Assembly (NCBI GenBank): GCA_948567375.1
Contig: OX419755.1
Location: forward strand, 32,555,001 to 32,619,000
Direction: 5' to 3'
DNA: 64,000 nucleotides
DNA from: Lunularia cruciata
Taxonomy: Eukaryota; Streptophyta; Marchantiopsida; Lunulariales; Lunulariaceae
Position 1 is the first letter of the stretch. The number at the start of each line of letters is the position of its first letter. A program made the position numbers and the translations under genes. This document shows positions 40,501 through 52,894 of this stretch, piece by piece. Below the pieces are notes generated by a model. It made no database searches, was not told the origin of the DNA, and worked only from the letters and a program-made list of their open reading frames with translations.

Positions 40501-41884
40501 AAGAACTAAAAACTACAAGCACATTGAATCCAATATGGAAAATACTTGGAATTATGTGTGACTTTCCACCACCTAAGTACCATTTAATGTGTTGTCCTCC
40601 TGGCCTTCCTTACTCTAGATATCATAGTCTACATCATAGCTTTCATCAAGATTGCTCTACATGTCTTATTTGTTATTCCTCAAATGCATTTCATGATTTT
40701 GTGACGGAGCAAGGATCGAGTTAGGCATTGACCAGATTTCAAACCTTAGAGTTAGGCATTTGAGAGAGGTATTCACTAATCAAAATTGGTTGGAATATGA
40801 ATGAATATTTGGTACGATCTCTCTTAAAATCAAGAAACTTTCAAGAGCATTGTATTTTAATTTCAACAATCAATTTTGAATCTTGACTAATTAATTCTTT
40901 GTAGTCAATTCTCTAATCACTAACAAATTTATGATCAATTTAGTTAAAAATTATAGACAATACCCATAACCATAAAAATTCCACAAGTGATGGTTTAGAA
41001 TACCCATAAAAAATTTATGGCAATGGACAGAGCCCTTGTAACTATCATGTGTACCATTACCTTGACTTCCCATAGATATTTGATGGGTTACCCATAAAAA
41101 CATTTATAGATATTTATAGAACCCTTAAAAGGTAAATCTGAATCTTTCTAATCTATTACTTGCTTTACGAGTGATCCCATCAATTGTGTTCCAGATTTCC
41201 AATATTGCAAAATTCCATGTGCATTAGGGCAATTCAAATGCAAGTTTTGGAGTCCCAAATAAGTTTATAGTCAGGTTGGCCAAAGTACCAAGTTTGCATT
41301 CCAATCCATGGATTAAATTATAAGACTTCCACCGGTCAATTCATGACACACGGAATTCTTATGGATCAAAGAAATTTTGTCATATATCACTCTTAATTTT
41401 ATATAATAATTAGATTAGAAATGTGGTAGACTTAGCACATTTTCATCAATATGTTCTATGTGTAACTCTTAATTATAAGTAATTATTAGATGATCATTTG
41501 AAATGTGGTAGACTAAGCACTTCTGCATCAATGTATGGTAGACATATTCATTTGTATTTATGGGAGGTTTGGATAATGTGAGAAGATATAAAGAAAAAAA
41601 TTTTCTTGGCATGGTTGAACTCAGATTTGATTGATTGATTGGGGGTAAGTTTTTCTTTCATCATATCTAGTTGAAATCTAGCCAAAATCATACCAAACAT
41701 TAGTATCCACAAGCTTTTGAATAAGGAGATGGAGAAATGTATGCATCATAATATCAAGATTAAGATAGTAGAGTTTGAGGATGAATTAAATGACTTGGAT
41801 GATGCTTTGAATTTAAACGAGTAGAGAAATGAAAAATCCTAATTGAGATCCATAAATTATGTGCAAATTGTTAAGAGTCTGCTC
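37510..41884. other. long stretch without recognised genes
   Basis: AT-rich and CT-rich sequence with short low-complexity open frames only (for example 38126-38454, Ser/Leu/Pro-rich). A degenerate minisatellite-like run lies near 39130-39290. I see no domain, tRNA or retroelement motif. Confidence 0.5.
39130..39290. repeat. degenerate short tandem repeat
   Basis: Recurring AGCACCCCAAGTATCTTAAG-like and GAGCATC-like units of roughly 10-12 bases appear several times in imperfect succession. Confidence 0.5.
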
Positions 41885-42715
41885 ATAGTAGGAGATATCT
41901 TTGCAAAAGAGTTAAAACTCCTTGATCTTCTTAATTTTTTGTAAATTACTTACTTTCATACTCTAGAGCTGCACATATTTAAATGGTTAATGCATATGAA
42001 ATCATTAAAAACCATCCATTTTTCTCTAACAAATCATAAGGAAAAATTTAGACTCCCATGTGGCTTCAAGTTGTAGTGGTTCTTGATTGCTTTGGACACA
42101 ATGGGAAAGACACTTCAGTACTCAATGGAGTGAACCTTTGGGTGTTAAGTATTGACTTCAGAACAATATTTATTGGAAGAGTGATGGAGGCTATATTAGC
42201 CACAATATAAAGAGAAGTAGAACTACTAAATAAAGTTGAGAAATCTCAAATATCATCCTTGTATGCATTGACATGAGTTTTAGGTTTTTTAGGTTGGTAG
42301 ATGCTATTCTTGTAGTAGGAGATATCTTTCCCAAAGAGTTAAAACTCCTTGATCTTCTTAATTTGTTGTAAATTACTTTCATACTCTAGAGCCGCACATG
42401 TTTAAATGGTGAATGCATATGCATAAAGAATATTTTTTTTAGTAGAGATCATTGAAGACCATCTATTTTTCTCTAAGAAATCATAAGGAAAAATTTAGAC
42501 TCCTATGTGGCTTCAAGTTGTAGTCGCTCTTGATTGCTTTGGACACAATGGGAAAGACACTTTAGTACTCAATGGAGTGAACCTTTGGGGGTTAAGTGTT
42601 GACTTTATAACAATATTTATAAGAAGAGTGATGGAGGCTATATTATCCACAATATAAAGAGATACATGATACAATACATGATTTTTTAGGTTTTTTAGGT
42701 TTGTAGATGTTATTC
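41885..42715. repeat. imperfect tandem duplication, unit about 430 bp
   Basis: 41885-42300 and about 42313-42700 share long near-identical blocks. Examples are GTAGGAGATATCTTTGC, AGTTAAAACTCCTTGATCTT, AAGGAAAAATTTAGACTCC, GACACAATGGGAAAGACACT and AGAGTGATGGAGGCTATATTA. The start of a third unit (TAGATGTTATTCC) follows at about 42705. Stops in all frames argue against a functional gene. Confidence 0.85.
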
Positions 42716-43705
42716 CCTCTTGCTCAAAGACCCAAGATAGATGGTGAAACTTATTATAGTCATAAGGTATCTCCTTTAATAAATGGCTAAGTAATTTGTG
42801 ATGACCAAAGAAGGGTTCTTCATTTTGTAGGAGGTAAGACTCACAATATATTTTTTCTTTTTAAGATCATTGTGCATAGGTTGGTTTGCAATGTTGCAAT
42901 AAAATTTGACTTCTTGTATTTGAATGGGTTTAGGAAGGTTCCTTATATTGATCCACACAAATGATTAGTTTTAAAGATGTTGTGCTCATGTCAAAATATG
43001 ACATGTTTGAAGAAGTCCCCTCTTTGGACAGATCTAAATCAAAGAAGAGTAGGAACTCTTTTGACTTCAACACATATTTGCTTGCAGATTTTAGGTACAC
43101 AACAATATAACATCTAGTACCAACCTTTAAAAAATATGTGTTTTCTATCCAAATAATAAACAAACATTGTATAGGAATTCTCAAGGTTAGATAGTATTCC
43201 TTAAGAGCATAATGGATTCACTTGAACAACAAAAGTAGAAATTCCTATCTATTTTTGGAGGAGTAAATTTTAGTGAATGAGAAGCAAAATGAGTACCCAA
43301 ATAGAGAGTATTTAAGAGAAAATTTTAGGGAGAAATATTTGGAAGTCAATAAGAGACCATGTGGTTCTTTGTATCCAGGATAAATTTAATAAAGTGTTTT
43401 TCTTGTTATACTCTTGTAAGTATGTGTACTATGCCATGGTTGGGCATCCTTGGTGGTGGGGTGATTGCAGTATGTAGCTTTTCTTGTGATACACAAGTGT
43501 GGATGTACATAGGACTCAGTACACACTTGAGATATGCACACTTGGGTTGTATGCAAGCCTAGGATCAAGATGCAAAAGATTTTCTTTGTTTAGATTGTTT
43601 TCTCTTCCATGTTCACACAGTTGTGGATGTAGCTTTGGAATCTTTAGAGACTATGAAGATATCCAAGGATTACTAGGTGCAAATCATAGAGAAGTGCCCA
43701 ATGAG
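42716..43705. other. intergenic DNA, nothing recognised
   Basis: AT-rich sequence with no recognisable coding region, RNA or repeat. Confidence 0.5.
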
Positions 43706-43921
43706 GATATAATGTCATATTTAGAAGCTAAACCATGCAGGAATTTGAAGCAACACATATAATGTATCTTTTTTGTATGGATTCTTATATTTTATAGAGC
43801 ATCTCTAATTTAGATATAATGTCATATTTAGAAGCTAAACCATGCAGGAATTTGAAGCAACACATATAATGTATCTTTTTTGTATGAATTCTTATATTTT
43901 ATAGAGCATCTCTAATTTATT
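43706..43921. repeat. direct tandem duplication, unit 108 bp
   Basis: 43706-43813 is repeated at 43814-43921. I see about one substitution by eye inside the unit (TGTATGGATTC against TGTATGAATTC), plus variation at the edge, so the duplication is recent. Confidence 0.95.
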
Positions 43922-46285
43922 TGAAATAATAGATTCACATATTTTCAACTCTTTATTCAGAGTGTGAGAAAAATTATTCCTAAAACATAGAGATTTTAAG
44001 TCATATTCTCAAGTGACTTTATTCATAAACTCACAAATTTGTAGTCATATTTTGAGAGTGGAAAGCAATATTGGGAAATGGAAAATTGTAATCTAAGAGG
44101 TGTCTTGTATATTACCAAGCCTAGATATTGGAAAGAAAAAAATTTATGCATATAATTTGGAACACAATTGGAACAAGAACGCATAAATTCTTGAAGGAGC
44201 AGTTTTTTGAAGGATCTGCACAACATGGCAAAGAAGAATTGAGAGAGTGGGTGGGCTAGTCTTCGAATTTAAAGATTTGATAAGAAAAATATTTTGCAGA
44301 TTAGGAGCATGGTGGATTTTGGACAAGAATAAATAGACTTCCAATTTTTTAAATTCAAGAGAAGAGATTTTGGGTGATTTTTTAAAAATTGAGAGAGGTT
44401 TAATGGAGGCAAAGAAGTAGAGGAGGCATTTGAAAACTGAGTGCGTAAATTTGGTGCCAAAAGTCAAAACCACTTCAGTACCAAATATGTGAGGAGATTC
44501 ATGAATTTTTGAAATTAGAGTAGAGAAGGGTCTCCGTAGAATAACAAAGACAAATTTAGAGAGTGGGAGGGCTGAATTTTGAAACTAGAAGCTATATAAA
44601 ATCAAGTAGATTTGGGGTGTGGTAGAGTTAGGAGAAGAATCCATAGGCTTCAATTTTCAAAAATTAAGGAGAAGGAGTGCAAGGTTTATGAGTGATTTTT
44701 GAAAACAAAGTTTGTACTTCTATGGATGAAAGTCCAAACCATTTCAATTCCAAAGAAGAGTAGAGGGCTATAAATTTTTGAAATCTGAGCATGAGGAGCA
44801 GATTGGCCAAAAAATTTGAAATTTGACCAAGGGGCAGAGGGATGAGAAGATGTTTCAAAACTCAATTCTGAGCATAAATAGGAGAATTGAGGCAAAGGTA
44901 AGTTTCAAAAATTGAGTGGAGCAGTCTTGAAGGATTTAAGGAAGGGAGAGAGCTTCTGCCAGAATTTGGGGGTGTCATTTGAGCTTTGAGAATCAAGAGA
45001 GAGCACTTGTGTGAAGCATAATCAAAATTTGGAGGAGTGGGTTTTGGGGATTTGCCAAAAAATCAAATCATGGCATTGGGAATGGAAAACATGTTAGGAG
45101 CTTCAAAGAACAAAACATGGAGGACACAAAGGAGGATCATCAATTTCCACCAAATGAAGGATCATATGACCTTCATGAAGTGGTGTTGGGGAGATAAATC
45201 TCAAGTCAAAAATTGAATGGAAGAGATATAAGAGTCATGCTTGAATCTACTAGCGTTGAAAGTTGCAATTGGCATGGAATACACGTGCACAAATGTAAGT
45301 AGTTTGCTTTTGTTGTTAAAATGTTGAAATTTGTGTCAAGTTTGTGTTATAAGTTAGTCCCACACCCATACTAATGGACACCTTTCCCACAAGCACACAC
45401 CACATTGCTATGTTCTGCACACTAGCCACAATGTTGCACACACAATATTTGCTTACTTATACTACCTATAGCTCCTTATTTTACCTGCATACATTGGCTC
45501 TTGGATTTTGTTTTGATGAATTTTTTTGTATACTTTGGGTTGTCTTCTTACCCTATCCATGTTTTGGCTTTTATTTTAGGTCATGCATTGAGTTTGTGCA
45601 CACATGGGACCAAAACACTCACATTGGGATGGTTGGTGGGACAACAACAAAATGGAAGACATTCATGCTATAAGCAAACCTTATTAAGGAAGCATTTGCA
45701 TTTCCATGTGAGGACAATAACAATATAGAGGACTATTCTCCACATCTTAGTTCAAGATTAATTCCAACGCATGACTATATTTTTAGGAGATACTTGGCCT
45801 AGTAGTGTGCATATCTTGCATGGAGACCTTTCTTTCATATGATGTGTTTGTTATTCATTCATTCATTCCTAATATGGTCATGGCTCATTATGACAATTAT
45901 GATTGGGTATATTGGATCATGCTAGTTATTGAGGTTGAGTTTTTGGTCTTCCATAGGTAGTTCCACCACCCAAATGAGCACATATTCAAGGTGACATTTA
46001 TAAGGCAAATCATTATACATCTTTTCTTTGAGAGTGGTATCATTGGTGAGGATGAGATGAGGTTTTAAAGCACTACAAAGGATGAGGAGTACTTTGTCTA
46101 TAAGGTAGAGGAGGAGGAGGAGGAGGAGGCCCATGGTGGAGATGAGTAAGAGTAGAGGTTATTCTCATTATGTTGAGAACTTTATGTTTTCTAATTTTTT
46201 CTACTTGTTATTATGAATAGATGAACTTATGCAAGTTTATGATTGAATTTACTTCCAATTTTGATATTGATAAATATTTGTACAG
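43922..46285. other. intergenic DNA with diverged internal repeats
   Basis: Within 44230-44900 two related segments recur. GAGAGTGGGTGGGCT...GGATTTTGGACAAGAATAAATAGACTTCC resembles GAGAGTGGGAGGGCT...AGGAGAAGAATCCATAGGCTTC about 320 bases later. A GAG/GGA trinucleotide run lies at about 46107-46130. No gene is recognised. The minus-strand frames at 44144-44473 are Ser/Leu/Lys-rich low complexity. Confidence 0.45.
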
Positions 46286-46289
46286 TTCT

Positions 46290-47950
46290 TATTTCTGATA
46301 TTAATAATTATTTGTGCTCAATGCATCACTCCTATGTTTTGGCTTTTGATATCCTCATCAGAGGAGAGGAGGAGTTTATGTGTACTTTGAGAGAGTCTCC
46401 AATGAGTGATGTACATGTGAGAAAGGATGATGAGCTAGACGTTGGAGTTAGGAGAGTGGACATGGAGCTAGAGAAGTCATATCCTTCCTTGGGCTGAGAT
46501 AGAGAGAGATCCCTAGTGGTTGTTGAGCTACAAGAGATGGGAACATGTGAGAGAGAGAGGTAAATTTAGTGGATAGAAAGCCTGTTATTGGCTAGATATG
46601 CTAGACATAAAAGTCACCCACAAAGGCTTGATGGCTAATGCTTATAGGGTTTAGGAGGATTTTTACCAAAAGGTGTTTATTATTAGTATGAGTGGTTGGA
46701 AAGGACCCAAGTTGAGTGAGTTGAGACTCAAAAGAGTCAAGATCAAGTGAGGAATGTACTAGACAAAGTAGTTGAGGAGGGGAGGGCTTTGGTACATGAA
46801 GTTATGACAAGATCTTCTTGGCTTCATATGTATAGGTGGACTTTGACCAATATTATAGACATGATCACTCATGAGATACAAGCCAATGATTTAGAGAAGG
46901 TCACTCAAGGATCTCAAACTAGTGGGTTAGATATGTTGTCTCCTATTGAGAGAGACACACATTCATTGGCAACATAGACAAAACTTGATCTACTTGAAGA
47001 GCCTAAGAGAGAGCTTGTTGGGAGAGACATTCATTCATTGGTGACACAAGCAGATCTTGATCTACTTGGAGCACCTAAGAAAGAGCTTAGTGTGTTGACA
47101 CTTGGCATGGACATTATTTTTTGGAGATGACAAGTTGGAGATGTTCTTGCATCCCACCCACTTTTGCACATACCCATTAGGAGGTTGAGTGGTTTGAGGA
47201 GAGTAAAATGAGAGTATTCTATAAGCTCTCTAGACTTAGGATGTTGAGGCAAATGGTGAGTTTTACTAAAAATTTCATTCCTTGTATTGTTTATGCTCAT
47301 GAAAGGCAGATGTAGGTTCTAGATATTGGTTGTTAGTATTGTTTGTAGATAGTTTCAGATATTTGTTGTTTGTATTGTTTGTAGATAGTTTTAGATATTG
47401 GTTTTATCATTGATATTATGTGGGAGAGCAATTGTCTCAAATTCCAATGGTTGGACTTGTTACAATAACATAGGTGGGTACATTATAGAGCCAAGAGTAT
47501 TTTTGGGTATGTACTACAACTAGGAGTTAGAAGGTTCATGGAGTATTGTGTGTTACACTTTTAGGTTCTCATCTAGACAGATAGCACAAGGGCATATTAT
47601 GAGCAACTCCTCAAGGACATGCAAGATCAAGGTTTCCTACCTCTAAGAGTACATACAAAGGAGTGCCTCATGGAAGTGCTTGATGATCTAGATGGGTATA
47701 GGGACAATCAAAGAGATTTTGCACATAGCCCTTATATTGAACTTACTAACTTGGGTCTCTCACTTTGCAATATATTGATAGTTGATAGCGCATATGTACT
47801 ATATTGTAGGAAACATCTCCATGGTGCTATCCATCTTCCAATGTTTACTCTATCTTATACGAGTGCAACAAATTCCTATACCTCATCATGTAAGAGCTTA
47901 ATAGATTGCTTATATAGATTTGGAGTAGACATTTTGCTTTGCTATTGAGT
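46290..47950 (+). mobile_element. unknown dispersed repeat R, plus copy
   Basis: Broken open frames share protein and DNA similarity with the minus-strand copy at 27.1-31.2 kb. These include 46747-46977 (TQGSQTSGLDMLS) and 47619-47948 (NILIVDSAYVLYCRKHLHG, YRFGVDILL). A local tandem duplication of about 70 bases at 46958-47100 encodes THSLAT-x-TKLDLLEEPKREL followed by IHSLVTQADLDLLGAPKKEL. No catalytic motif is recognised, so the class of element is open. Ends are approximate. Confidence 0.5.
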
Positions 47951-47988
47951 TTCTCATGTAGGATTTCACTTCAAGTTGTTTGAAATAT

Positions 47989-48016
47989 TATAGTACAAAC
48001 ACATGTTTGTACTATA
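47989..48016. repeat. perfect 13-bp inverted repeat with 2-base loop
   Basis: The arms 47989-48001 and 48004-48016 are perfect reverse complements around CA. Confidence 0.95.
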
Positions 48017-48159
48017 GTGAGGGATTAGTAGCTACCTTGAGGACCTTTCCTTCATCATAGAAAGGAGAACTATTATGGAGATATAGTCCAATGTTGATCA
48101 AGAGAATCATCATCAAGTGCATGGATAGAGCACTAAAGCATATCAAACTAGAGTACACC

Positions 48160-48274
48160 TATATATCACTTGTCGTGCGTATATACATCACTACACAACA
48201 TATATCACTGTCAACATCAAACACTATAGAAGCACAACTCACACATAAGTCATACATAGACTCTAAAGTGTCAC
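48160..48274 (-). repeat. partial LTR start next to the gypsy 3' LTR
   Basis: The sequence ending ...CTCTAAAGTGTCACA repeats 48736-48843. On the minus strand it reads TGTGACACTTTAGAGTCTATG. It lies 12 bases from the LTR 48287-48843, giving an A-B-A order. No B part lies on its other side. Confidence 0.7.
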
Positions 48275-48286
48275 AATCAATCAGAT

Positions 48287-48843
48287 TGTTTACCACTCTC
48301 AACTCAACTCAACTCAACTCAGTACTTGATCTGTCACTCTATAAACTGCCAACAACTAGGCACTGATTATAGTCAAGTCACACCCACTCTAGCTAAGAGA
48401 ATCCAGGTGATGCTTGCCAGCCTCTGTCCACCATAGCCAAGAACTTGTAGGCTCATCATCAAAGAAGTGAGCTCTCTAGAGCTGCACTTTGAAAGTATAC
48501 CCATGGAGTCGAGCTAGGTCTGAAACCCGAATGGTCCCATTGATGGCACACTTGATGGTGCAAACAATGCAAATAGTGCAAAGTGATGGTGGGTCTCACC
48601 ATGAAGTCCGTACCCTGAACACAAAATCTGACCGTTGGAAAGTAGTCTTTGAGAAACTACTTAAATAACTCTAACTACTATCATTGGAACTCCAATGTCG
48701 GAGCAATCTAGATGTGACACTACAAATGGCATGAAAATTGTCATACGTATATACATTGCTACACAACATACATTGTTGTCAACATCATACACTATAGAAG
48801 CACAACTCACACATAAGTCATACATAGACTCTAAAGTGCCGCA
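48287..48843 (-). repeat. 3' LTR of the methyltransferase-bearing element
   Basis: On the plus strand it begins TGTTTACCAC and ends GTGCCGCA, so it has TG...CA ends on both strands. It matches 63523-63961 closely over its left 440 bases, and the polypurine tract abuts its right end. A pentanucleotide run (AACTC)n lies at about 48299-48321. Confidence 0.8.
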
Positions 48844-48858
48844 ATCTCTCCCCCCCAG
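48844..48858 (-). other. polypurine tract
   Basis: On the minus strand a purine run with eight consecutive G, then AGAGA, ends directly at the start of the 3' LTR. This is the expected place for second-strand priming. Confidence 0.75.
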
Positions 48859-49159
48859 CTGACGGTTAGGTCCCTCTAACTCCAGATAGCCATCTACTCC
48901 AAATATATGGTATACCCTATGATGGGCAGAGATTAGGAAGCCAGGTGCTATGGAGCCCCATCGTTAGTCACCTATCTGCAATCTATACCATATAAAGAAT
49001 GAATTAGCTATAAGTCAAGTACATCTAGGACATAACCACAATCCTTGAGGAACCACCGTGAGTCATACATGCTATATACCATCCTCTTGAACAACTATCA
49101 CACACTAACATAGTAGTAGCTCCCCCAAAAGAGCCACATAACATACACCTCAAGCTTTC

Positions 49160-50340
49160 ACATACAAGTGCCAAGCTTGGTCCATAGTACCATCAATGTT
49201 TAAGAGGTGGCATGGTGCACAATTGCACACATGATGCTTCCAAATAACACCATCATGTCCTTCCAACACAAGGACTCCAGATGGCAAAACCTCACACACT
49301 CTCAAGATAGTGCGGCTTGTTGAAACATCAAGTGTCGTCGGTGTTGTCTGTTGTAGATATACATAATCACCTAGATGAAATCAACAGATTGAGGGTCTAT
49401 AACCTCCTCCTCAAATGGTAGCATAGCATAAAGTATCTCTATGTTGAGCAATCACCAAGTTCTCAAAGGCCATTGGCATCACTCTCCAAAAGATCTCTAC
49501 CTGCTGAGAACATGCGCTCATCCATACATCGGGGTCATCCAAGTCCAAAACTACAATAGCATCTCAACAAATGGTTGCAAGTAAATCTGGATCTTGTCCA
49601 TAGAGTAGAAATTATGGAGAGAAGGATGCTAAGGAGGCTTGCCGGCTGAACCAATAGCCCATGGCCAACCAAGGTAAGTGGAGATCCCAATCTCCCAAGT
49701 GGCCTCTCTACAAACCATACTTTTGCAATCCTCTCTTCACCATCTGCACCACTCTCTCTCCTAAGCCATCTGCCTCAAGGTGATCTCGGGATGTAGTACG
49801 ATGATCAATCAAAGCCTTGTCACACAAGACCTGAAACTCCCCCAAGAATTGTATACCCTGATCAGTCAAAACCTCAGTTGGTGCACCAAAATGACTAAGA
49901 ACTTTATCCAGGAACAAGTAAGTTGTCCCTTCACTAGACTTGTCAGGAAGTGCCACCAACTCAATCCACTTGGAGAAGTGCTCTACCATCACCAAAACAT
50001 ACCGATTATGTTCTCACAGTCAGCGATAAAGGTCTACCAAAGTCCAAACTCCAATAGTAACCCAATCCCATGATAGGTAATGGGTGTAATTGTGGCATAG
50101 GAGCATTGAATGATGCTCTAACTTGGTCACAAACCATACATCTGGCAACAAACTATTGTACCTTGGTCTGCATATTGCACCACCAATAATGACTCTGGAG
50201 TAAGCTATATGTACGCTTTACTCCAAAATGTTCTAGCTCCTCATGAGCATGACAGACCAACTGTGGTCTTTGAGATTGAAGTGGTACTACTCGCACTCTA
50301 CCATCCTTCCATACATGCAAAAGGTATTTGCCCTCCAATC
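49160..50340 (-). pseudogene. integrase of the methyltransferase-bearing element
   Basis: Minus strand. The zinc region is at 50338-50080 (HAHEELEHFGVKRTYSLL, then RCMVC). The core is at 49995-49708 with the second Asp in VLTDQGIQFLGEF and the Glu in EADGLGERVVQMVK. The C-terminal part is at about 49680-49160 with FHLGDYVYLQQ and a Cys/His block VCNCAPCHLLNIDG near the end. Stops and frameshifts separate the blocks. There is no chromodomain. Confidence 0.85.
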
Positions 50341-50353
50341 TGAACCGTTTGGC

Positions 50354-50950
50354 TCACTGAAAAACATAGTCTCTCTCCTTAGCCCCAATTGTGCCACCCA
50401 CAACACCAATGTGAAGATAGTCCATCACTAAGACATCATCATGAATGTCTCGCTGAACTGTACCAATATCTTCACTCTCTGGATCTATGACCTCAATAAC
50501 TCCTCCTGTATGCATTGAGAGAGGTACCACCAAAGCCTCTGAAAATATAAATAGAAAGGCCAATGCATGCCAACTTGGTACCATCTCCTCATCTGTCTCA
50601 CCATGCCAATGTGCTCCAGTCTGATCCTGCTGGTTGGGACATGGGTTTCTACTCAACCTATTTGCATCATTGTTCACCACTCCAGGTCTGTGAACAACCA
50701 TGAAATCATACTCCTATAAAATCAGAACCCATCGTGCAAGCTTCCTTGAAAGCTCGTCGGACTCCATCAACCACTTTAGTGGCTGAATGATAAGTGATGA
50801 GAGTGAAGGGGTTACCAAATAGATAAAATTGGAAATGTGCTACTGCCCAAATTGCTGCCAAGAACTCTCCTTCATATGAATTATACTTTGCCTCTGCTGA
50901 ATTGTTGGAGCGACTAGCATAGGCCACACAAACTCCTTCCACTCATCATC
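50354..50950 (-). pseudogene. RNase H and connection of the methyltransferase-bearing element
   Basis: Minus strand. 50942-50706 encodes VAYASRSNNSAEAKYNSYEGE...LFGNPFTLITYHSATK, the second half of the RNase H domain with the Glu region and a TDH-like box mutated to TYH. 50701-50354 encodes the tail (VVHRPGVVNNDANRLSRNP), the typical Asp-Ala-x-x-Leu-Ser end of RNase H with Asn for Asp, and then linker to integrase. Confidence 0.8.
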
Positions 50951-50999
50951 ATGTTGGGTGAGCACCGCTCCAAGCCCCAACATACTCCAATCAGTATGA

Positions 51000-51890
51000 A
51001 CCTAAAATTGTCATCCTCTGATTGGTCTCCTCAAAATAGGAGCAGATGTCAACCTCTCCTTGAGCTCTACAAAAGCTCTCTCTTGCTCATCTCCCCAACA
51101 CCACTCCTGTGTAAGCTTGGTTAGCTTCATCAAGGGCCTTGGCAATGGCACTAAATCTTCTAACATAGTGGTGATAGAAGGTTGCCAACCCAAGGAATGC
51201 TTGCGCTCTGCTCACATCCGTAGGCCAAGGAGTACGTGCAATAACCTCCACCTTGGTCTGTTGAACACCAAGTCTTTTGGGGTAGATAGTGTGACCCAAA
51301 TACTCAACTTGCTCATGGAAGAACCTACACTTCCCAAGATGTAATTTGAGTCCATGAGATCTCAACCTCTCAAACACCTCCAACAATTGTCTCTCATGCT
51401 CCTCCACAGTAGTGCTATAGACCAAAATATCATCAATATAGCACCAAGAAAAATCCAATCCAACTAGGATCCTATCCTTGATACTCTAGAACTCAACAGG
51501 AGCATTCTTTAACCCAAATGATAAGAAACTCCACTAATATAACACATCCTTGCCGTGAAGATCAATAGCCCAAAATGTTGTCTTGGATTTATCCTCCTCT
51601 CTGATTAGAAATTAATAATATCCCGCTTGAAGATCCAAAGTGTTGAGGACCTTTGCATGCCCAATCGCATCAAAAATCTCCTCTAGTGTAGGCATGGCAT
51701 ACCAATCAGCCCTAGTCTGTCGGTTGATAGGATGATAATCTCTACACATCTGCCTATCTATGTAGTTGCTATGCATTTCCTTCTTGATTGGCATCTTTGT
51801 CTCTAATACATACTCTCCATGTGAAATCTCCACCAAACCGGTCTCAAAAAGGTCACCACTTCGGCTCTGAATCAATGTCCTCTCCATATC
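51000..51890 (-). pseudogene. reverse transcriptase of the methyltransferase-bearing element
   Basis: Minus strand. 51887-51612 holds the finger region (CRDYHPINRQTRADWYAMP) and motif A in LNTLDLQAGYY. 51458-51087 holds the catalytic YIDD (codons at 51440-51429), then LGKCRFFHEQVEYLGHTI and the thumb FLGLATFYHHYVRRFS. Stops and a frameshift lie between the two parts. Confidence 0.88.
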
Positions 51891-52374
51891 ACTATATTGA
51901 GTAAGGATGTCAAAAAATTAGTGTATCACTAGTCAGCTCAATTTGTATACAAGGTCCTTTCAGAGCACCCAAATCCTTCATACTGAAGGCAAAACAACTT
52001 GTGTGGCTCCTCAAGAACCTCCAAACCCTCCATCTTTCGTCTCTAGTAAGCTTGGGTCCAAGATTTGACTCCCAAGTATCCTCTGTAATTGTAGTAGGAG
52101 TGGAAGACTTACTAATTGGCTGCTACACTGGGCCCTCGGGAGCAAAAGTGTCATGCCTCCGACCACTAGAGTTCCCAACCTCTGTGTGAAAAACTCCATC
52201 CACTCTTGCTGCAAGCTCCACATGTCCTCTAGTTGCATCCCAAGTGGACCAAGGGTGTAATCTAAGTAGCCCATGCTCACTTGGATGGACTCCAAGTAGA
52301 CCACTCTCGCTAGTAGCTATTGGCTGTGTCCCAAGAATACCATGTCAACTTGGTCCATCACTCCCAGCATGTGC

Positions 52375-52890
52375 CTAAATCGTCTTGATAGGCACAAGGC
52401 TCACAAGTGTCCGAGTGGTGATGCCTATCAAGTGCATCCTACGCTGCTTTGCCAAGCCAATGCTCACAATCCAGGTCAAATAGTTTAGGTCCATAGCCTG
52501 ACCTAACACTTGATGCTTGGATGCCTCTAACACTACTGGAACAACGGTAATACCGGTGCAAAAACCCATTGCTTGCTCTCTCTCATCAATGTTGGGCTCC
52601 ACCAATTGCTGTAACTGTGAGTTCCAAACAAGTCCAGGTCCTCCCTCTCAAAAAGCATGAGAGCTTGGGGAACTCATGAGTGTGAGAAAAATGTGGCTCT
52701 AGGCTGTCCAACTAGGTTCACCACTGCCATAGGTGACCTATCAGCCACTACCACTATCAAAGACTAATGCCCAACATCCAAGATATCATCAACAAGGATG
52801 TGGTCAAGTCGTTGAATCTCATCATAAGCACGTTGTATAACCTCTCTAGGTAAGAGGTTCATCAACCAAAGACAAAGATGATGAGCCCGT
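52375..52890 (-). pseudogene. C5 DNA methyltransferase, C-terminal part (motifs VIII to X)
   Basis: Minus strand, directly left of the copy B insertion. Reading starts RAHHLCLWLMNLLPREV, matching motif VIII with its Arg and aromatic residues. VDDILDVGH and a SPMAVVNLVGQPRATFFS block follow, in the place of a short target-recognition region. 52605-52375 then gives PNIDEREQAMGF, resembling the motif IX region (Arg-Glu-x-x-x-x-Met-Gly-Phe), and HQVLGQAMDLNYLTWIVSIG, resembling motif X (Gly-Asn-Ala/Ser-x-x). A TAG, a TGA and one frameshift occur. The first codon here is in frame with the last codon of the N-terminal part when copy B and one GATC are left out of the reading. Confidence 0.8.
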
Positions 52891-52894
52891 GATC
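52891..52894. other. left target-site duplication of copy B (GATC)
   Basis: GATC precedes the 5' LTR and is repeated at 58732-58735 after the 3' LTR. Counting it once keeps the interrupted methyltransferase frame, which supports a 4-bp duplication. Confidence 0.85.

Noticed and set aside
45374-45728. Overlapping hydrophobic open frames as a membrane protein gene
   Set aside because: Two overlapping frames of similar length, no homology I recognise and AT-rich context. Chance open frames are the simpler reading.
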